Assembly: GCF_022601715.1 (NCBI RefSeq)
Contig: NZ_JAKVIM010000014.1
Location: forward strand, 34,002-98,001
Reading direction: 5' to 3'
Source: Acinetobacter zhairuonensis
GTDB lineage: Bacteria > Pseudomonadota > Gammaproteobacteria > Pseudomonadales > Moraxellaceae
Length of the DNA stretch: 64,000 nucleotides
The translations under genes were made by a program, and so were the position numbers. Each line of letters opens with the position of its first letter. Positions within the stretch are counted from its first letter, which is position 1. The notes beneath the pieces were generated by a model that was given only the letters and a program-made list of their open reading frames with translations, searched no databases and had not been told where the DNA came from. Below are positions 18,784-28,425 of the stretch, in pieces.

Positions 18784-19785
18784 TTAGCTGTTTTTAAGAT
18801 CCATTAAGTAGCTAAAGTTTTCTAAACGTTTTTCAGTGTCATAAATATCACAAGTGAAAATAAACTCATCGACTTGATATGTTTTGAGTAAATCTTCGAG
18901 ACCTTCTTTCACAGTTTGCATAGAACCGATTTGTGCCAATGCAAAGAAATTATTCACCGACATTTTCTCTACAGGTGACCATAAATTTTGCATACTTTGC
19001 ACTGGGGGTTTGAGTTTTAGGCTATGACCACGCATTAATGCCAGTACACGTTGAAATGCGCTTGTCGCTAGATATTGCGCCTCATCATCAGTTTCCGCGA
19101 TTACCGTCGGAACCCCCATAGAAACATAAGGTTTTTCAAGATATTCGGAAGGTTGAAAATTATCACGATAGAGTTGAATGGCTTGTCCCAGCATTCTTGG
19201 CGCAAAGTGTGATGCGAAAGAGTAAGGAAGTCCCAAGCGAGCTGCTAATTGTGCACTGAATAGGCTCGAACCCAAAAGCCAAACTGGTACATGGGTCGAT
19301 TGTCCTGGTGTTGCGACGATTTTCTGATTTTCTGTAGGATCATTGAAATATTGTAAAATTTCGGCGACATCTTGAGGAAATTGATCTTCTGTTTCTTGAC
19401 GTCCGCGACGTAAAGCACGCATGGTGACTTGATCTGTCCCTGGTGCACGTCCTAAGCCAAGTTCGATTCGATTCGGGTAAAGTGTCGCTAAGGTTCCAAA
19501 CTGTTCTGCAACCACTAGTGGGGCATGATTGGGAAGCATAATCCCGCCAGAACCGACTTTGAGTGTTTCAGTGTTGGCAAGAATATAGCCCAGTAAAACT
19601 GCTGTCGCTGAACTGGCAATTCCATCCATATTGTGATGTTCAGCTAGCCAAAAACGTTCATATCCAAGTTTTTCTGCATGTTGAGCCAGTTCTAATGCAT
19701 GATGTAATGAAAAAGCGATAGTCTTATCATCACGGACAGGGGCGAGCTCTAGAATTGAAAATTTGGTGTTCTGAAGTGTGTGCAT
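18784..19785 (-). CDS. LLM-class flavin-dependent oxidoreductase
   Basis: This luciferase-like TIM-barrel protein probably uses reduced FMN or F420-like flavin. The typical start [14 protein letters not shown] and the [21 protein letters not shown] segment mark the single-protein group often called MsnO8-like or YhbW-like. I place the start at the ATG at 19785, giving 333 residues. An upstream ATG at 19806 is possible, and the longer frame to 19884 adds a hydrophobic AT-rich leader unlike the family. The substrate is unknown. Confidence 0.85.
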   Translation of the reverse strand: MHTLQNTKFSILELAPVRDDKTIAFSLHHALELAQHAEKLGYERFWLAEHHNMDGIASSATAVLLGYILANTETLKVGSGGIMLPNHAPLVVAEQFGTLATLYPNRIELGLGRAPGTDQVTMRALRRGRQETEDQFPQDVAEILQYFNDPTENQKIVATPGQSTHVPVWLLGSSLFSAQLAARLGLPYSFASHFAPRMLGQAIQLYRDNFQPSEYLEKPYVSMGVPTVIAETDDEAQYLATSAFQRVLALMRGHSLKLKPPVQSMQNLWSPVEKMSVNNFFALAQIGSMQTVKEGLEDLLKTYQVDEFIFTCDIYDTEKRLENFSYLMDLKNS

Positions 19786-19877
19786 ATCCAAACTCAAAAA
19801 TGTCATATCGAGATAATACGATATGATAGAGTTTTTGTATATCGTTAATTTTCGATATATTGAGATTAAATATAATA

Positions 19878-19897
19878 AAAGCATCCGAAGATGCTTT
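19878..19897 (-). terminator. Terminator with UUCG tetraloop after the first glycine-zipper gene
   Basis: On the minus strand an 8-bp stem AAAGCATC/GATGCTTT closes a C(UUCG)G loop and is followed by TTTATTATATTT. It lies 13 nt after the stop at 19911. Confidence 0.75.
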
Positions 19898-19910
19898 GTA
19901 TCTTGATACG

Positions 19911-20438
19911 TTAGTCATCCCAACGTTTTTTCTTATTTTTGTAATGACCGAGATGTCTACCATTGTCATGTCGGTAATTGCGGCTACTATAACGATCATC
20001 GTTGTAGCGATAATTGCGGTCAGAGCGATAGCCACGATTGTCGTAGCGATCATCATAACGGTTATCATCACGACGATCTTCAGCGACTTTACGACCTAAA
20101 GCTGAGCCACCAGCAGCTCCCAATGCTGCACCAGCATAACCACCTGTGGTTCCTGCAACATTTTTACCTACAGTATATCCACCTGCACCACCTAATCCGC
20201 CACCAATAGCAGCTTCGGTACGATTACGTCGATCACTAGCAGCAGCAGCACCACCTGCACCACCAAGTGCAGCACCGATTGTGGCACCTGTAGTCCCACC
20301 TATGCTTTTACCCACTGCGGTACCTGCAACGCTACCTAAAGCGCTTGCTGCTGCAACACGTGTGCCATTGTCAGCATGTGCCGTACCAATCATGGTAGTG
20401 GCAACAAGAGAGGCATAGATAAACTGATTAAGTTTCAT
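19911..20438 (-). CDS. Glycine-zipper protein with basic, Tyr/Arg/Asp-rich tail
   Basis: A signal peptide (about residues 1-22, ending THAHADN-like at GTAHADNG) is followed by Gly/Ala-rich repeats at about 28-110, with the pattern [14 protein letters not shown], typical of YMGG-like glycine-zipper outer-membrane proteins. The tail from about residue 120 is very rich in Arg, Asp, Tyr and Asn and ends in a Lys/Arg cluster. The start is the ATG at 20438 behind a GGAG site. It is a close paralogue of the next gene upstream. The function is unknown; cell-envelope association is likely. Confidence 0.75.
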   Translation of the reverse strand: MKLNQFIYASLVATTMIGTAHADNGTRVAAASALGSVAGTAVGKSIGGTTGATIGAALGGAGGAAAASDRRNRTEAAIGGGLGGAGGYTVGKNVAGTTGGYAGAALGAAGGSALGRKVAEDRRDDNRYDDRYDNRGYRSDRNYRYNDDRYSSRNYRHDNGRHLGHYKNKKKRWDD

Positions 20439-20640
20439 TACAAACTCCATTTTTAATAGTGCTTTACGCTTAAGTCCAATTTAAAACAATGGTGATGGTT
20501 TAAAATGAAAGGCTTTGTATTTATGAATGAAGGTTTTGTCACTGCTTTGTGTCTGATCTTCATAAAAAATTCATAATTACATTTCAACAATCTTTTTCCT
20601 TTCGATTTTTTAAAACCAAACTATTTACCCACACACAAAA

Positions 20641-20660
20641 CAAGCACCTTAAGGTGCTTG
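20641..20660 (-). terminator. Terminator-like palindrome after the second glycine-zipper gene
   Basis: A perfect 20-bp palindrome (CAAGCACCTT with AAGGTGCTTG) lies 23 nt after the stop at 20684. On the minus strand it is followed by TTTTGTGTG, a modest T-tract. Confidence 0.6.
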
Positions 20661-20683
20661 AGTCTTGTATTATTATTGATTAA

Positions 20684-21115
20684 TCAATGGTAGTGACGGT
20701 GGCGCTTTTTCCATTTACGAGATGATTTGGCTTTTTCTTCAGCTCTATCTTTAGAAATTTTATTCCCTAAAGCAGCACCGCCAGCAGCACCTAAGGCAGA
20801 ACCGACATAACCACCACTGGTACCACCCATACTTTTACCTACTGTGTAGCCAGTACCACCACCGATAGCACCACCAATAGCAGATTCGGTACGGTTACGA
20901 CGGTCACTTGCAACAGCAGCACCACCAGCACCACCTAGTGCTGCACCAATGGTTGCACCTGTATTTCCGCCCATGCTTTTACCAACTGCTGTTCCTGCAA
21001 CACTACCTAGCGCACTTGCTGCAGCAACACGAGTTGTGCTGTCTGCGTGAGCATTGATCGTCATGAGTGAAGAGGCTGCCAATGCAGTACTCAATAAAAC
21101 AACATTCAGTTTCAT
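20684..21115 (-). CDS. Glycine-zipper protein, paralogue of the neighbour
   Basis: The signal peptide ends near INAHADS, followed by Gly/Ala-rich repeats nearly identical in pattern to those of the downstream paralogue ([20 protein letters not shown] in both). The tail is shorter and Lys/Arg/His-rich (KWKKRHRHYH). The start is the ATG at 21115 with GGAGA upstream; the longer frame to 21181 lacks support. The two genes clearly arose by tandem duplication. The stretch 21116-21471 upstream (356 nt) is AT-rich and holds no gene; it must contain the promoters of this gene and of prfA, but no clear promoter stands out. Confidence 0.75.
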   Translation of the reverse strand: MKLNVVLLSTALAASSLMTINAHADSTTRVAAASALGSVAGTAVGKSMGGNTGATIGAALGGAGGAAVASDRRNRTESAIGGAIGGGTGYTVGKSMGGTSGGYVGSALGAAGGAALGNKISKDRAEEKAKSSRKWKKRHRHYH

Positions 21116-21471
21116 GGTGTTCTCCATGTCCAAACTACGGACGTAATATATTTTTGATGCGGCAAATGTAACAAAAGGCATCTAGGTAAATATGGAGATT
21201 GGAGCTTCAAGTTGTACTGTTAAGTGAGTGCTTTGTATAAGTTTGATTAAAATCGTCTATTTTATGACTTGTTTTGAGTTGATTGGTTGAATTTAGATCA
21301 AATGATTGTGCTGAATTTTAGACCTTTCAAGTTCAATATTCAGAAATAATAGAAACCAGATTTCACCGCATATAAATATGTCAATTAAAGGGCAGAATCG
21401 GTAAACTATGCGCAATTTTGAAATTGTGCAGCTTGATTTGGGCTGCTTTGGCTATTGAGATAGATTAAACA

Positions 21472-22560
21472 ATGAAAGAATCGTTACGTTTACGATTAGA
21501 TCAACTTTCTGACCGTCATGAAGAGTTAACTGCATTATTAGCAGATGCTGAAGTTATTTCAGATAACAAGCGTTTTCGTCAATTATCGCGCGAACATAAT
21601 GATTTAACAGAAATTACAGAAGTTTGGTTAAAATATAGACAAGCAGAAGAAGACATTGAGACTGCTGAAGCCATGTTGCCTGATCCAGATTTTAAAGAAA
21701 TGGCACAAGAAGAAATTAAGGAAAACAAGGCGATCATTGAACAGCTTGAAGCTGATTTAAATATCCTGATGATTCCTAAAGATCCTAACGATGCCAATTC
21801 TGCCTATTTAGAAATCCGCGCTGGAACAGGTGGTGATGAAGCTGCAATTTTCTCGGGTGATTTATTCCGTATGTATAGTAAATATGCTGAATCGAAAGGT
21901 TGGCGTATTGAAGTGCTTTCAGAAAATGAAGGCGAGCACGGTGGCTTTAAAGAAGTGATTTGCTTGGTCAATGGTGAAGGTGTTTACGGTCGCTTGAAAT
22001 TTGAAAGTGGTGCGCATCGTGTACAACGTGTCCCTGCAACTGAGTCGCAAGGTCGTGTGCATACCTCAGCATGTACCGTAGCAATTTTACCTGAGATTGA
22101 TGTAGATACTACTGTCGACATTAATCCATCAGATTTACGTATTGATACTTACCGCGCATCAGGTGCGGGTGGTCAGCACGTCAACAAAACAGATTCAGCC
22201 GTACGTATTACCCATATTCCAACGGGTACCGTGGTGGAGTGTCAGGAAGAACGTTCGCAGCACAAGAACAAAGCCAAAGCCATGGCGTTACTTGCTTCAC
22301 GTTTAGAAAATGCAAAACGTGCAGCTGCTGATGCTGCGACATCGGAAATGCGTCGTGATTTGGTCGGTTCTGGTGACCGTTCGGAACGAATTCGTACTTA
22401 TAACTATCCACAAGGTCGTATGACTGATCATCGCATTAACTTAACTTTGTATAAGTTAGATGCCGTGATGGAAGGTGATTTGAATGAGTTGCTAGATAGC
22501 TTGCATCGTGAATATCAAGCGGATCAATTGGCGATGCTTGCACAGCAAAATGGTGGCTAA
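21472..22560 (+). CDS. prfA: Peptide chain release factor 1
   Basis: RF1 reads UAA and UAG stop codons and triggers peptide release. The PAT tripeptide used for stop recognition ([10 protein letters not shown], near residue 188) and the GGQ motif ([15 protein letters not shown], near residue 235) are present. The length of 362 residues is normal. The stop codon overlaps the prmC start as TAATG; PrmC methylates the GGQ glutamine, so the gene pair makes functional sense. Confidence 0.97.
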   Translation: MKESLRLRLDQLSDRHEELTALLADAEVISDNKRFRQLSREHNDLTEITEVWLKYRQAEEDIETAEAMLPDPDFKEMAQEEIKENKAIIEQLEADLNILMIPKDPNDANSAYLEIRAGTGGDEAAIFSGDLFRMYSKYAESKGWRIEVLSENEGEHGGFKEVICLVNGEGVYGRLKFESGAHRVQRVPATESQGRVHTSACTVAILPEIDVDTTVDINPSDLRIDTYRASGAGGQHVNKTDSAVRITHIPTGTVVECQEERSQHKNKAKAMALLASRLENAKRAAADAATSEMRRDLVGSGDRSERIRTYNYPQGRMTDHRINLTLYKLDAVMEGDLNELLDSLHREYQADQLAMLAQQNGG

Positions 22561-23375
22561 TGAATATTGCACAGGCTTTAGCCTTACGTGGTGAGGTTGA
22601 GAGTTATGAGCGTCAAGAAAATGCTTGGTTACTTGAGCATATTCTAAAAATTGACGCTTTTGATTTGTCACTCAAATCTGCACAAGAGCTCACAGATGAG
22701 CAAGAGCGCGCATATGTGGATGGTCTAGCCCGTATCGCAGCGGGTGAGCCTTTGGCCTATGTTACTGGTTCACAACCCTTTTGGACTTTAGACCTTACTG
22801 TGACTAAAGATACGTTAGTCCCACGACCAGATACAGAAGTGCTGGTTGAAACGGTTTTGCGTCTTGATTTGCCTGAAGACTCTCGCGTTGTGGATTTGGG
22901 AACAGGCACGGGTGCTATTGCATTATCACTGGCAAGTGAGCGTCCGAACTGGTCTGTGATTGCGACGGATATATACGAGCCGACTTTAGAAGTGGCACTT
23001 CATAATGCAGAAAAGCATGATTTAACACAGGTTAAGTTCTTTTTGGGAAGTTGGTTTGATGCGTTAAATCGTCAATATTTTGATGTGATAGTTTCTAATC
23101 CACCTTATATTGATGCAAAAGATGAGCATATGTTGAATTTAGCTTCTGAACCTGAACGGGCTTTGGTTGCAGACAAGCAAGGCTTAGCTGATATTGAACA
23201 TATTATTCAGCAGGGCAAAAAGTGGTTAGCTGCACAGGGTTGGATTGTACTTGAACATGGATATGATCAAGGTGAGGCGGTACGTAATATCTTTAAATCT
23301 GCAGGTTTCAAAGAAGTAAAAACCGTCAAAGATTATGGTGGTAATGATCGTGTGACTTTGGCACAGCTTGTGTAA
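22560..23375 (+). CDS. prmC: Release factor glutamine N5-methyltransferase
   Basis: PrmC uses SAM to methylate Gln in the GGQ motif of RF1 and RF2. The N-terminal helical domain covers about residues 1-80. The SAM-binding motif VVDLGTGTGAIAL is near residue 112, and the NPPY catalytic motif (VSNPPYIDA) is near residue 180. It is translated by coupling to prfA (1-nt overlap). The terminator at 23398-23426 ends the operon. Confidence 0.96.
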   Translation: MNIAQALALRGEVESYERQENAWLLEHILKIDAFDLSLKSAQELTDEQERAYVDGLARIAAGEPLAYVTGSQPFWTLDLTVTKDTLVPRPDTEVLVETVLRLDLPEDSRVVDLGTGTGAIALSLASERPNWSVIATDIYEPTLEVALHNAEKHDLTQVKFFLGSWFDALNRQYFDVIVSNPPYIDAKDEHMLNLASEPERALVADKQGLADIEHIIQQGKKWLAAQGWIVLEHGYDQGEAVRNIFKSAGFKEVKTVKDYGGNDRVTLAQLV

Positions 23376-23397
23376 TTATGCAGTCCTACTAATAGAG

Positions 23398-23426
23398 AAA
23401 AAGCACAACATAAAATTGTGCTTTTT
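23398..23426 (+). terminator. Rho-independent terminator of prfA-prmC
   Basis: An 11-bp stem AAAAAGCACAA/TTGTGCTTTTT has a 7-nt loop and a further T-run, 22 nt after the prmC stop. Confidence 0.85.
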
Positions 23427-23488
23427 TTATGGCTGAGTTTTTTGATAGAACATTCAGTAAGGTTATTAAAAGCTTAACTGAATCAGAA

Positions 23489-24400
23489 TTAAGTTAAATT
23501 ATTATGTGTTGGTTGAATGGCTGGTGGTAACTTAACTTCAAGCGACTCAGACATTTCCCGCTCAATTAATCGCACGATCGAATTGAGAGGTAGATCATTG
23601 TCTTGTAGTCCAAATGGTTCTTCAATCTGTGAGCTTAAAGCATCTAAACCTAAAAATAAGTATGCAATTAAACCGACCAATATGGGTGTCCAGATCCCTA
23701 AACTTGCTTCAAGACTAAAGGGTAAAATAAAGCAGAAACAATAGACAGTACGGTGTAAAAGTACCGAATAAGAAAAAGGCAAGGGCGTACTTAAAATTCG
23801 ATCACAGCCCGCTTGAATATTGCCTAATTCGACAATGTGCTGGTTCAAACTATTATAAATAATGTCGGATATTTCTCCGCTACGTAAAGCCAAGACTAAA
23901 TCTTTTTGAATGGCTTCAAGGACAAATTGTGAGGCATTAATTTTTTGCTTTAAACTTTTTAGTTCTGTTGGACTAAACTCGACTTTATCGTGGTAAAACT
24001 CAAAAGACTGATGCTGCGCTCTTAAGCGATCTCGTAATAAATGAGTAAACAGCATCACGCGGTACATCAAGATATTTCGTCGTTCTTGATTAAGTACATG
24101 TGAATCACGGGAGAGATGCCTTGAATTTGCAATCAATGCACCCCAGAGTTTTCGACCTTCCCACCAACGGTCATAACAAGCATTGTTACGGAAACTCAAA
24201 AAGATCGAAAGGATCACGCCAAAAATTGTAAAACCAATCGCAGGAACAGCAGGGACAGTAAAAAACTGGTGGGAAGAGAGGTAAACCAGAACGGCTGATA
24301 TAAAGACGACGATTAATAGTGCAGGAAGTACTGTGGGTAAAATGGTGCCAGACCAAGCAAAGAGTAATTTAAAACTATTATTTTTATCCCGAACAATCAT
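23489..24400 (-). CDS. Bestrophin-like (UPF0187/YneE-type) membrane channel
   Basis: The protein begins MIVRDKNNSFKLLF and carries the family motif FRNNACYDRWWEGRKLWG near residue 70. There are hydrophobic segments at about 20-60 and two more near 215-255. Prokaryotic bestrophin homologues form pentameric ion channels. I choose the ATG at 24400, giving 303 residues, rather than the TTG at 24424, because family members start here; neither has a strong ribosome site. It is a single gene between terminators. Confidence 0.85.
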   Translation of the reverse strand: MIVRDKNNSFKLLFAWSGTILPTVLPALLIVVFISAVLVYLSSHQFFTVPAVPAIGFTIFGVILSIFLSFRNNACYDRWWEGRKLWGALIANSRHLSRDSHVLNQERRNILMYRVMLFTHLLRDRLRAQHQSFEFYHDKVEFSPTELKSLKQKINASQFVLEAIQKDLVLALRSGEISDIIYNSLNQHIVELGNIQAGCDRILSTPLPFSYSVLLHRTVYCFCFILPFSLEASLGIWTPILVGLIAYLFLGLDALSSQIEEPFGLQDNDLPLNSIVRLIEREMSESLEVKLPPAIQPTHNNLT

Positions 24401-24498
24401 CGATCTATACCATTTATATAACAATAACAGTGTTCCATAGACAAACGATGTAGTGCAAGTGCTAGTGCGGTCATTTCAGGAGTTCAGTCATTTAAAAA

Positions 24499-24524
24499 AA
24501 AAGACGACATAGTTGTCGTCTTTT
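24499..24524 (-). terminator. Terminator after the 116-residue hypothetical gene
   Basis: An 11-bp stem AAAAGACGACA/TGTCGTCTTTT has a 4-nt loop, with a longer A-run (24494-24502) that becomes the T-tract on the minus strand. It lies 31 nt after the stop at 24555. Confidence 0.8.
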
Positions 24525-24554
24525 CTTTATCTTTTCAGGAATAAATCGATTCGA

Positions 24555-24905
24555 TTACACGAAATAGTCTGTAGAAATCTCAGAAATCTGCACTTGAGAA
24601 AATGCATCAATTTCTTCAGCCAAGCACAATGCCACAATTTTGAAAGTATGCGTTAGCGCTGCACCTTGGGTCAGGTTTTCACCTATTTGTAGGTTTTGAA
24701 TCGCCTCATCACTCAGCTCAAGCGCTTTGGCTTTTGCAAGCGCATTATCTTGAGCAAAGAAATGAGCAACTACATTTTGTAGCTCAATTTCAGAAAGATC
24801 CAACAAACTTTGACGAAATAAATCGTCCAATTCAGTTGGAGAGTTTAGTGAATGGGTGAAATTTTGCACCAGAGTTTGATCTAGCACATCGATCATCTTA
24901 AACAT
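24555..24905 (-). CDS. Hypothetical acidic protein
   Basis: I do not recognise this 116-residue protein. It is acidic and helix-rich, without signal peptide or transmembrane segment; it starts MFKMIDVLDQ and a second ATG is at 24896. Codon use matches the neighbours and a good terminator follows, so it looks like a real single gene. It lies between the bestrophin-like gene and an AraC regulator. No function can be assigned. Confidence 0.65.
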   Translation of the reverse strand: MFKMIDVLDQTLVQNFTHSLNSPTELDDLFRQSLLDLSEIELQNVVAHFFAQDNALAKAKALELSDEAIQNLQIGENLTQGAALTHTFKIVALCLAEEIDAFSQVQISEISTDYFV

Positions 24906-25080
24906 ATCGTATACCTTTAAGTTAAGGTGATAAAAATAGGAGGAGTACAGCCGAAATAAGCATCAAATAATGCTTTAAAATTGAGTGAAAAATAAACCAA
25001 AAAGAGGTTGAATACAATTCAATCGGATGACTGATGAGTAATTTTTATTCCTGCATAAACCCAAACTTTTGTCAGAATGC

Positions 25081-26145
25081 TTATTCTTTGGATTGACGGT
25101 ATGCCCCTGGACTGACCCCTGTCCATTTTTTAAAAGCGCGATGGAAGGCACTTGGATCATGGAAATTGAGTTCATCACTAATTTCATGCAGGGCTTTGTC
25201 AGTTTTGCTCAATAGTTCAATGGCGGTATCACGCCGTATATCATTTTTTAACTGTTGGTAGTTACAGCCTTCACTATTAAGGCGGCGTCTTACCGTAGCT
25301 TCTGACATATTCAGTTGCTGCGCCAGTACATTCAGTTCGATCCACTCGGCAGGTGGAACTTGGAGTAAATATTTGCGTACCTGCGTACTGAGTGCATTAG
25401 GATTTTTAAAACGCACCAAAAGATTATGTGGGGTTTGCGAAATAAACTCATACCATGACTTTTTATCCTGTTTTATTTTGATATTTAAAAAGTCACGATC
25501 AAACTCAACACTATTTTGTGAAGCGAGATAGGCAATATTGGAACAGAAGCGAATACGGTAATCTTCATCTGCAATTGGTTTTTCACATTTGAGCTGAATT
25601 TGATTTAGCGGAATGCGCTGACTGGCTAGCCAGCACATGAGTGTATGAATGAGCATGAGATAAGTTGCATAACTAAACATACGCTTGGGCTGTTTCTGTT
25701 CATGGATGATAATTCGTGCGACATTTTGCTCAAGTATCAGTTCACTTTGAAAATCATCCAAAATCAAGTTAAAGAACTTCAAAATATCTTTGAGTGCTTT
25801 TTCTAAAGTTTCAGATTGAATGACGGCTTTGGAAATAAATTGATAACTACCACGCCGTAACGCATGTTGATCCATTCCGAAGAACTCATCATTCATTCGA
25901 TTGGCAAGTTCAATCCATAGTTGGGCATATTGAGAAATGGAAACACGGGCTTTATTGGATTGCATGAATTCTGCGGGAATGCCAGCACTGTGCAGAATTT
26001 CCTGAATATTGAGTCCTCGATGATGCGCAGAAAGGATAGCTTCTTGCACCAAGTTCATCGAAATACTGCCTTTGTCATACGTTAATTGTTGTTCGTGCAT
26101 GTATAAACCCAAATTACCGGACATTCCACTGTCCAAATCCATCAT
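25081..26145 (-). CDS. AraC-family transcriptional regulator (OruR-like)
   Basis: The N-terminal domain resembles the arabinose-operon-binding type found in OruR-like regulators. The C-terminal DNA-binding domain holds two helix-turn-helices: LNMSEATVRRRLNSEGCNYQ, then ISDELNFHDPSAFHRAFKKW, with the end PGAYRQ. It is divergent from the SDR/acyl-CoA dehydrogenase/acyl-CoA synthetase genes, so it probably activates them in response to a fatty acid or related ligand. The start at 26145 gives 354 residues; the ATG at 26058 would match the family start more closely. Confidence 0.88.
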   Translation of the reverse strand: MMDLDSGMSGNLGLYMHEQQLTYDKGSISMNLVQEAILSAHHRGLNIQEILHSAGIPAEFMQSNKARVSISQYAQLWIELANRMNDEFFGMDQHALRRGSYQFISKAVIQSETLEKALKDILKFFNLILDDFQSELILEQNVARIIIHEQKQPKRMFSYATYLMLIHTLMCWLASQRIPLNQIQLKCEKPIADEDYRIRFCSNIAYLASQNSVEFDRDFLNIKIKQDKKSWYEFISQTPHNLLVRFKNPNALSTQVRKYLLQVPPAEWIELNVLAQQLNMSEATVRRRLNSEGCNYQQLKNDIRRDTAIELLSKTDKALHEISDELNFHDPSAFHRAFKKWTGVSPGAYRQSKE

Positions 26146-26240
26146 TAAGAATGCAGTATTTGGAAATTGTACTCAAGCTTGACAGGATTTACTCTGCAGC
26201 TAAAGTCGAGTATGAACTTTCAAAAAGATAGGACAGGGAA

Positions 26241-27011
26241 ATGAAACTTCAGAATAAAGTATTTGTTGTGACAGGTGGGGCATCAGGATTAGGCGCAGCA
26301 ACAGTTAAATATTTAGTTCATGCCGGTGCTCGGGTTGCTTTTGTGGATATGAATCAGGAACTGGGTTATGCCCTTAAGCAGCATTTGGGTGATCACTCAA
26401 AATTTTATCCTTTAGATGTCACCAATGAACAAGCGGTCAAGTCTTTCTTTTTAAATGTAGAACAGGATTTTGGTCAACTGAATGGTTTGGTGAATTGTGC
26501 TGGGATTGCACCATCTGCCAAAGTTCTCGGTCGCGAAGGTTTGCATGATCTTGCCTTGTTCCAGAAAGTCTTGGATGTGAATGTGATGGGCAGTTTTAAC
26601 ATGATTCGTTTCGCAGCTGAATTGATGGCGAAGTATGAATTGCAAAATGATGAAGAAGACCGTGGCGTGATTATTAATACGGCTTCAGTGGCTGCTTATG
26701 ATGGTCAGATTGGGCAGGCAGCCTATTCAGCTTCAAAAGGTGCCATTGTGGCGATGACTTTACCACTGGCACGTGAACTGGCACGTAATGCGATTCGAGT
26801 CATGACCATTGCACCGGGCATTATGGAAACACCAATGCTCAAAGGTATGCCGCAAAATGTACAGGATGCTTTAGGGCAAATGGTGCCTTTCCCACCGCGC
26901 TTAGCAAAGCCTGAAGAATTTGCCAATCTGGTCGGTCACATCATCGAAAATACCTATTTGAATGGTGAAGTGATTCGTTTAGATGGTGCGATCCGTATGG
27001 CACCGAAATAA
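26241..27011 (+). CDS. SDR dehydrogenase (3-hydroxyacyl-CoA dehydrogenase type II-like)
   Basis: A short-chain dehydrogenase of 256 residues with NAD-binding TGGASGLG near residue 12, NAG-type motif (NCAGIAP) near 85, and catalytic Ser/Tyr/Lys with YSASKGA near 162. Overall it resembles HSD10-type 3-hydroxyacyl-CoA dehydrogenases (for example the TPLARELA and ETPMLKGMP segments). It is the first of three genes that together could oxidise short or branched acyl-CoA. It lies divergent from an AraC regulator with only about 95 nt between them, which should contain both promoters. Confidence 0.88.
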   Translation: MKLQNKVFVVTGGASGLGAATVKYLVHAGARVAFVDMNQELGYALKQHLGDHSKFYPLDVTNEQAVKSFFLNVEQDFGQLNGLVNCAGIAPSAKVLGREGLHDLALFQKVLDVNVMGSFNMIRFAAELMAKYELQNDEEDRGVIINTASVAAYDGQIGQAAYSASKGAIVAMTLPLARELARNAIRVMTIAPGIMETPMLKGMPQNVQDALGQMVPFPPRLAKPEEFANLVGHIIENTYLNGEVIRLDGAIRMAPK

Positions 27012-27092
27012 AGATCAAGACGATTATTGGTCATGTCATTACACAATTAGGATGTGTAGGTCGTAAAACAGAGAATAAATAAGAGTACTTAG

Positions 27093-28229
27093 ATGATTTT
27101 AAATGATGAACAAAAAATGGTCCAGGATATGCTGCGTGATTTTTCGCAGTCACAACTGAAACCAACGGCTGCCGAACGAGACAAGATTGGACAATTTCCT
27201 GCTGAAGAATTAAAGCAATTGGGTGAATTGGGTGCCTTGGGCATGACCATTCCACCTGAATGGGGGGGGGCAGGGTTAGATTATGTCTCCTTGGTTTTAG
27301 CGCTAGAAGAAATTGCCGCGGGAGATGGGGCTATCTCGACCATCGTGAGTGTTCAAAACTCATTACCGTGCGGTATAACTTATAAATATGGTACGGAACA
27401 GCAAAAGCAAAAATATCTGGCGAAACTAGCAACGGGTGAATGGTTAGGGTGTTTCTGTCTGACCGAGCCCCAGGCAGGTTCAGATGCAGGTGCCTTGCAA
27501 TGTCGTGCAGAACGTGATGGCGATACATGGGTACTGAATGGCACCAAGCAATTTATTACCACAGGCAAGCATGCGCAGTTAGCCATTGTCTTCGCTGTAA
27601 CGGATAAATCTGCAGGTAAAAAAGGGATTTCCTGTTTCCTTGTGCCAACGGATACCCCAGGCTATATCGTTTCGCGGATTGAGGAAAAAATGGGGCAGCA
27701 TTGCTCGGATACCGCAACCATCGTGTTTGAGAATTGCCGAATTCCTGCTGAAAATATCTTGGGTGAAGAAGGACAAGGCTACAAGATTGCATTATCTAAT
27801 TTGGAATCAGGTCGTATCGGTATTGCTGCGCAATCTGTAGGTATGGCACGTGCAGCATTAGATTCAGCAATTGAATATGCCAATGAACGCAAGACCTTTG
27901 GTGTGGAATTGGTACAGCATCAAGCAGTGGCTTTCCGATTAGCCGACATGGCAACGCAAATTGAAGCTGCGCGACAGTTGATTTTTCATGCTGCAAGTCT
28001 TAAAGATGCAGGACAGCCTTGCTTGAAAGAAGCCTCTATGGCGAAATTGTTTGCATCGACCATGGCTGAACGAGTCTGTTCAGATGCGATACAGATTTAT
28101 GGCGGTTATGGCTATGTCAATGATTTCCCTGTCGAGCGGATTTACCGTGATGTTCGGGTCAGTCAGATTTATGAGGGAGCCTCTGATATTCAAAGACTGT
28201 TGATTGCACGAGAAATCACCCAAGCTTAA
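27093..28229 (+). CDS. Acyl-CoA dehydrogenase
   Basis: This FAD flavoenzyme introduces the alpha-beta double bond into acyl-CoA. The signature CLTEPQAGSDAG is near residue 123, and the catalytic-base region SQIYEGASDIQRL near residue 360 holds the conserved Glu. The length of 378 residues is typical of short-chain enzymes. A run of eight G at 27263-27270 encodes part of the Trp-Gly-Gly segment. It follows the SDR gene by 81 nt on the same strand; exact chain-length preference cannot be read. Confidence 0.93.
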   Translation: MILNDEQKMVQDMLRDFSQSQLKPTAAERDKIGQFPAEELKQLGELGALGMTIPPEWGGAGLDYVSLVLALEEIAAGDGAISTIVSVQNSLPCGITYKYGTEQQKQKYLAKLATGEWLGCFCLTEPQAGSDAGALQCRAERDGDTWVLNGTKQFITTGKHAQLAIVFAVTDKSAGKKGISCFLVPTDTPGYIVSRIEEKMGQHCSDTATIVFENCRIPAENILGEEGQGYKIALSNLESGRIGIAAQSVGMARAALDSAIEYANERKTFGVELVQHQAVAFRLADMATQIEAARQLIFHAASLKDAGQPCLKEASMAKLFASTMAERVCSDAIQIYGGYGYVNDFPVERIYRDVRVSQIYEGASDIQRLLIAREITQA

Positions 28230-28425
28230 TAAGAATATGCACATTGAGACTACATGTTCTCAATGTGCATAAAACAGCAATACGATTGATGGATTTGGAA
28301 ATTGTCGCAGCCATCAAGACATGATTATCTAAGTACAGATTACCCAATCATAGAATTGATTGTGGAAAACAATAAAGATGAATAACAAGGCGAGATGCTT
28401 TGCACAAGGGAAAGAGGTTGTTGTC

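Noticed and set aside
20146..20418. A Pro/Ala-rich plus-strand frame of 90 residues
   Set aside because: It is the antisense of the Gly/Ala-rich repeats of the glycine-zipper gene; Gly/Ala codons read backwards give Pro/Ala, so the composition is an artefact.
27331..27996. Several antisense frames over the acyl-CoA dehydrogenase gene
   Set aside because: All lie within a conserved enzyme gene and have random-looking products.
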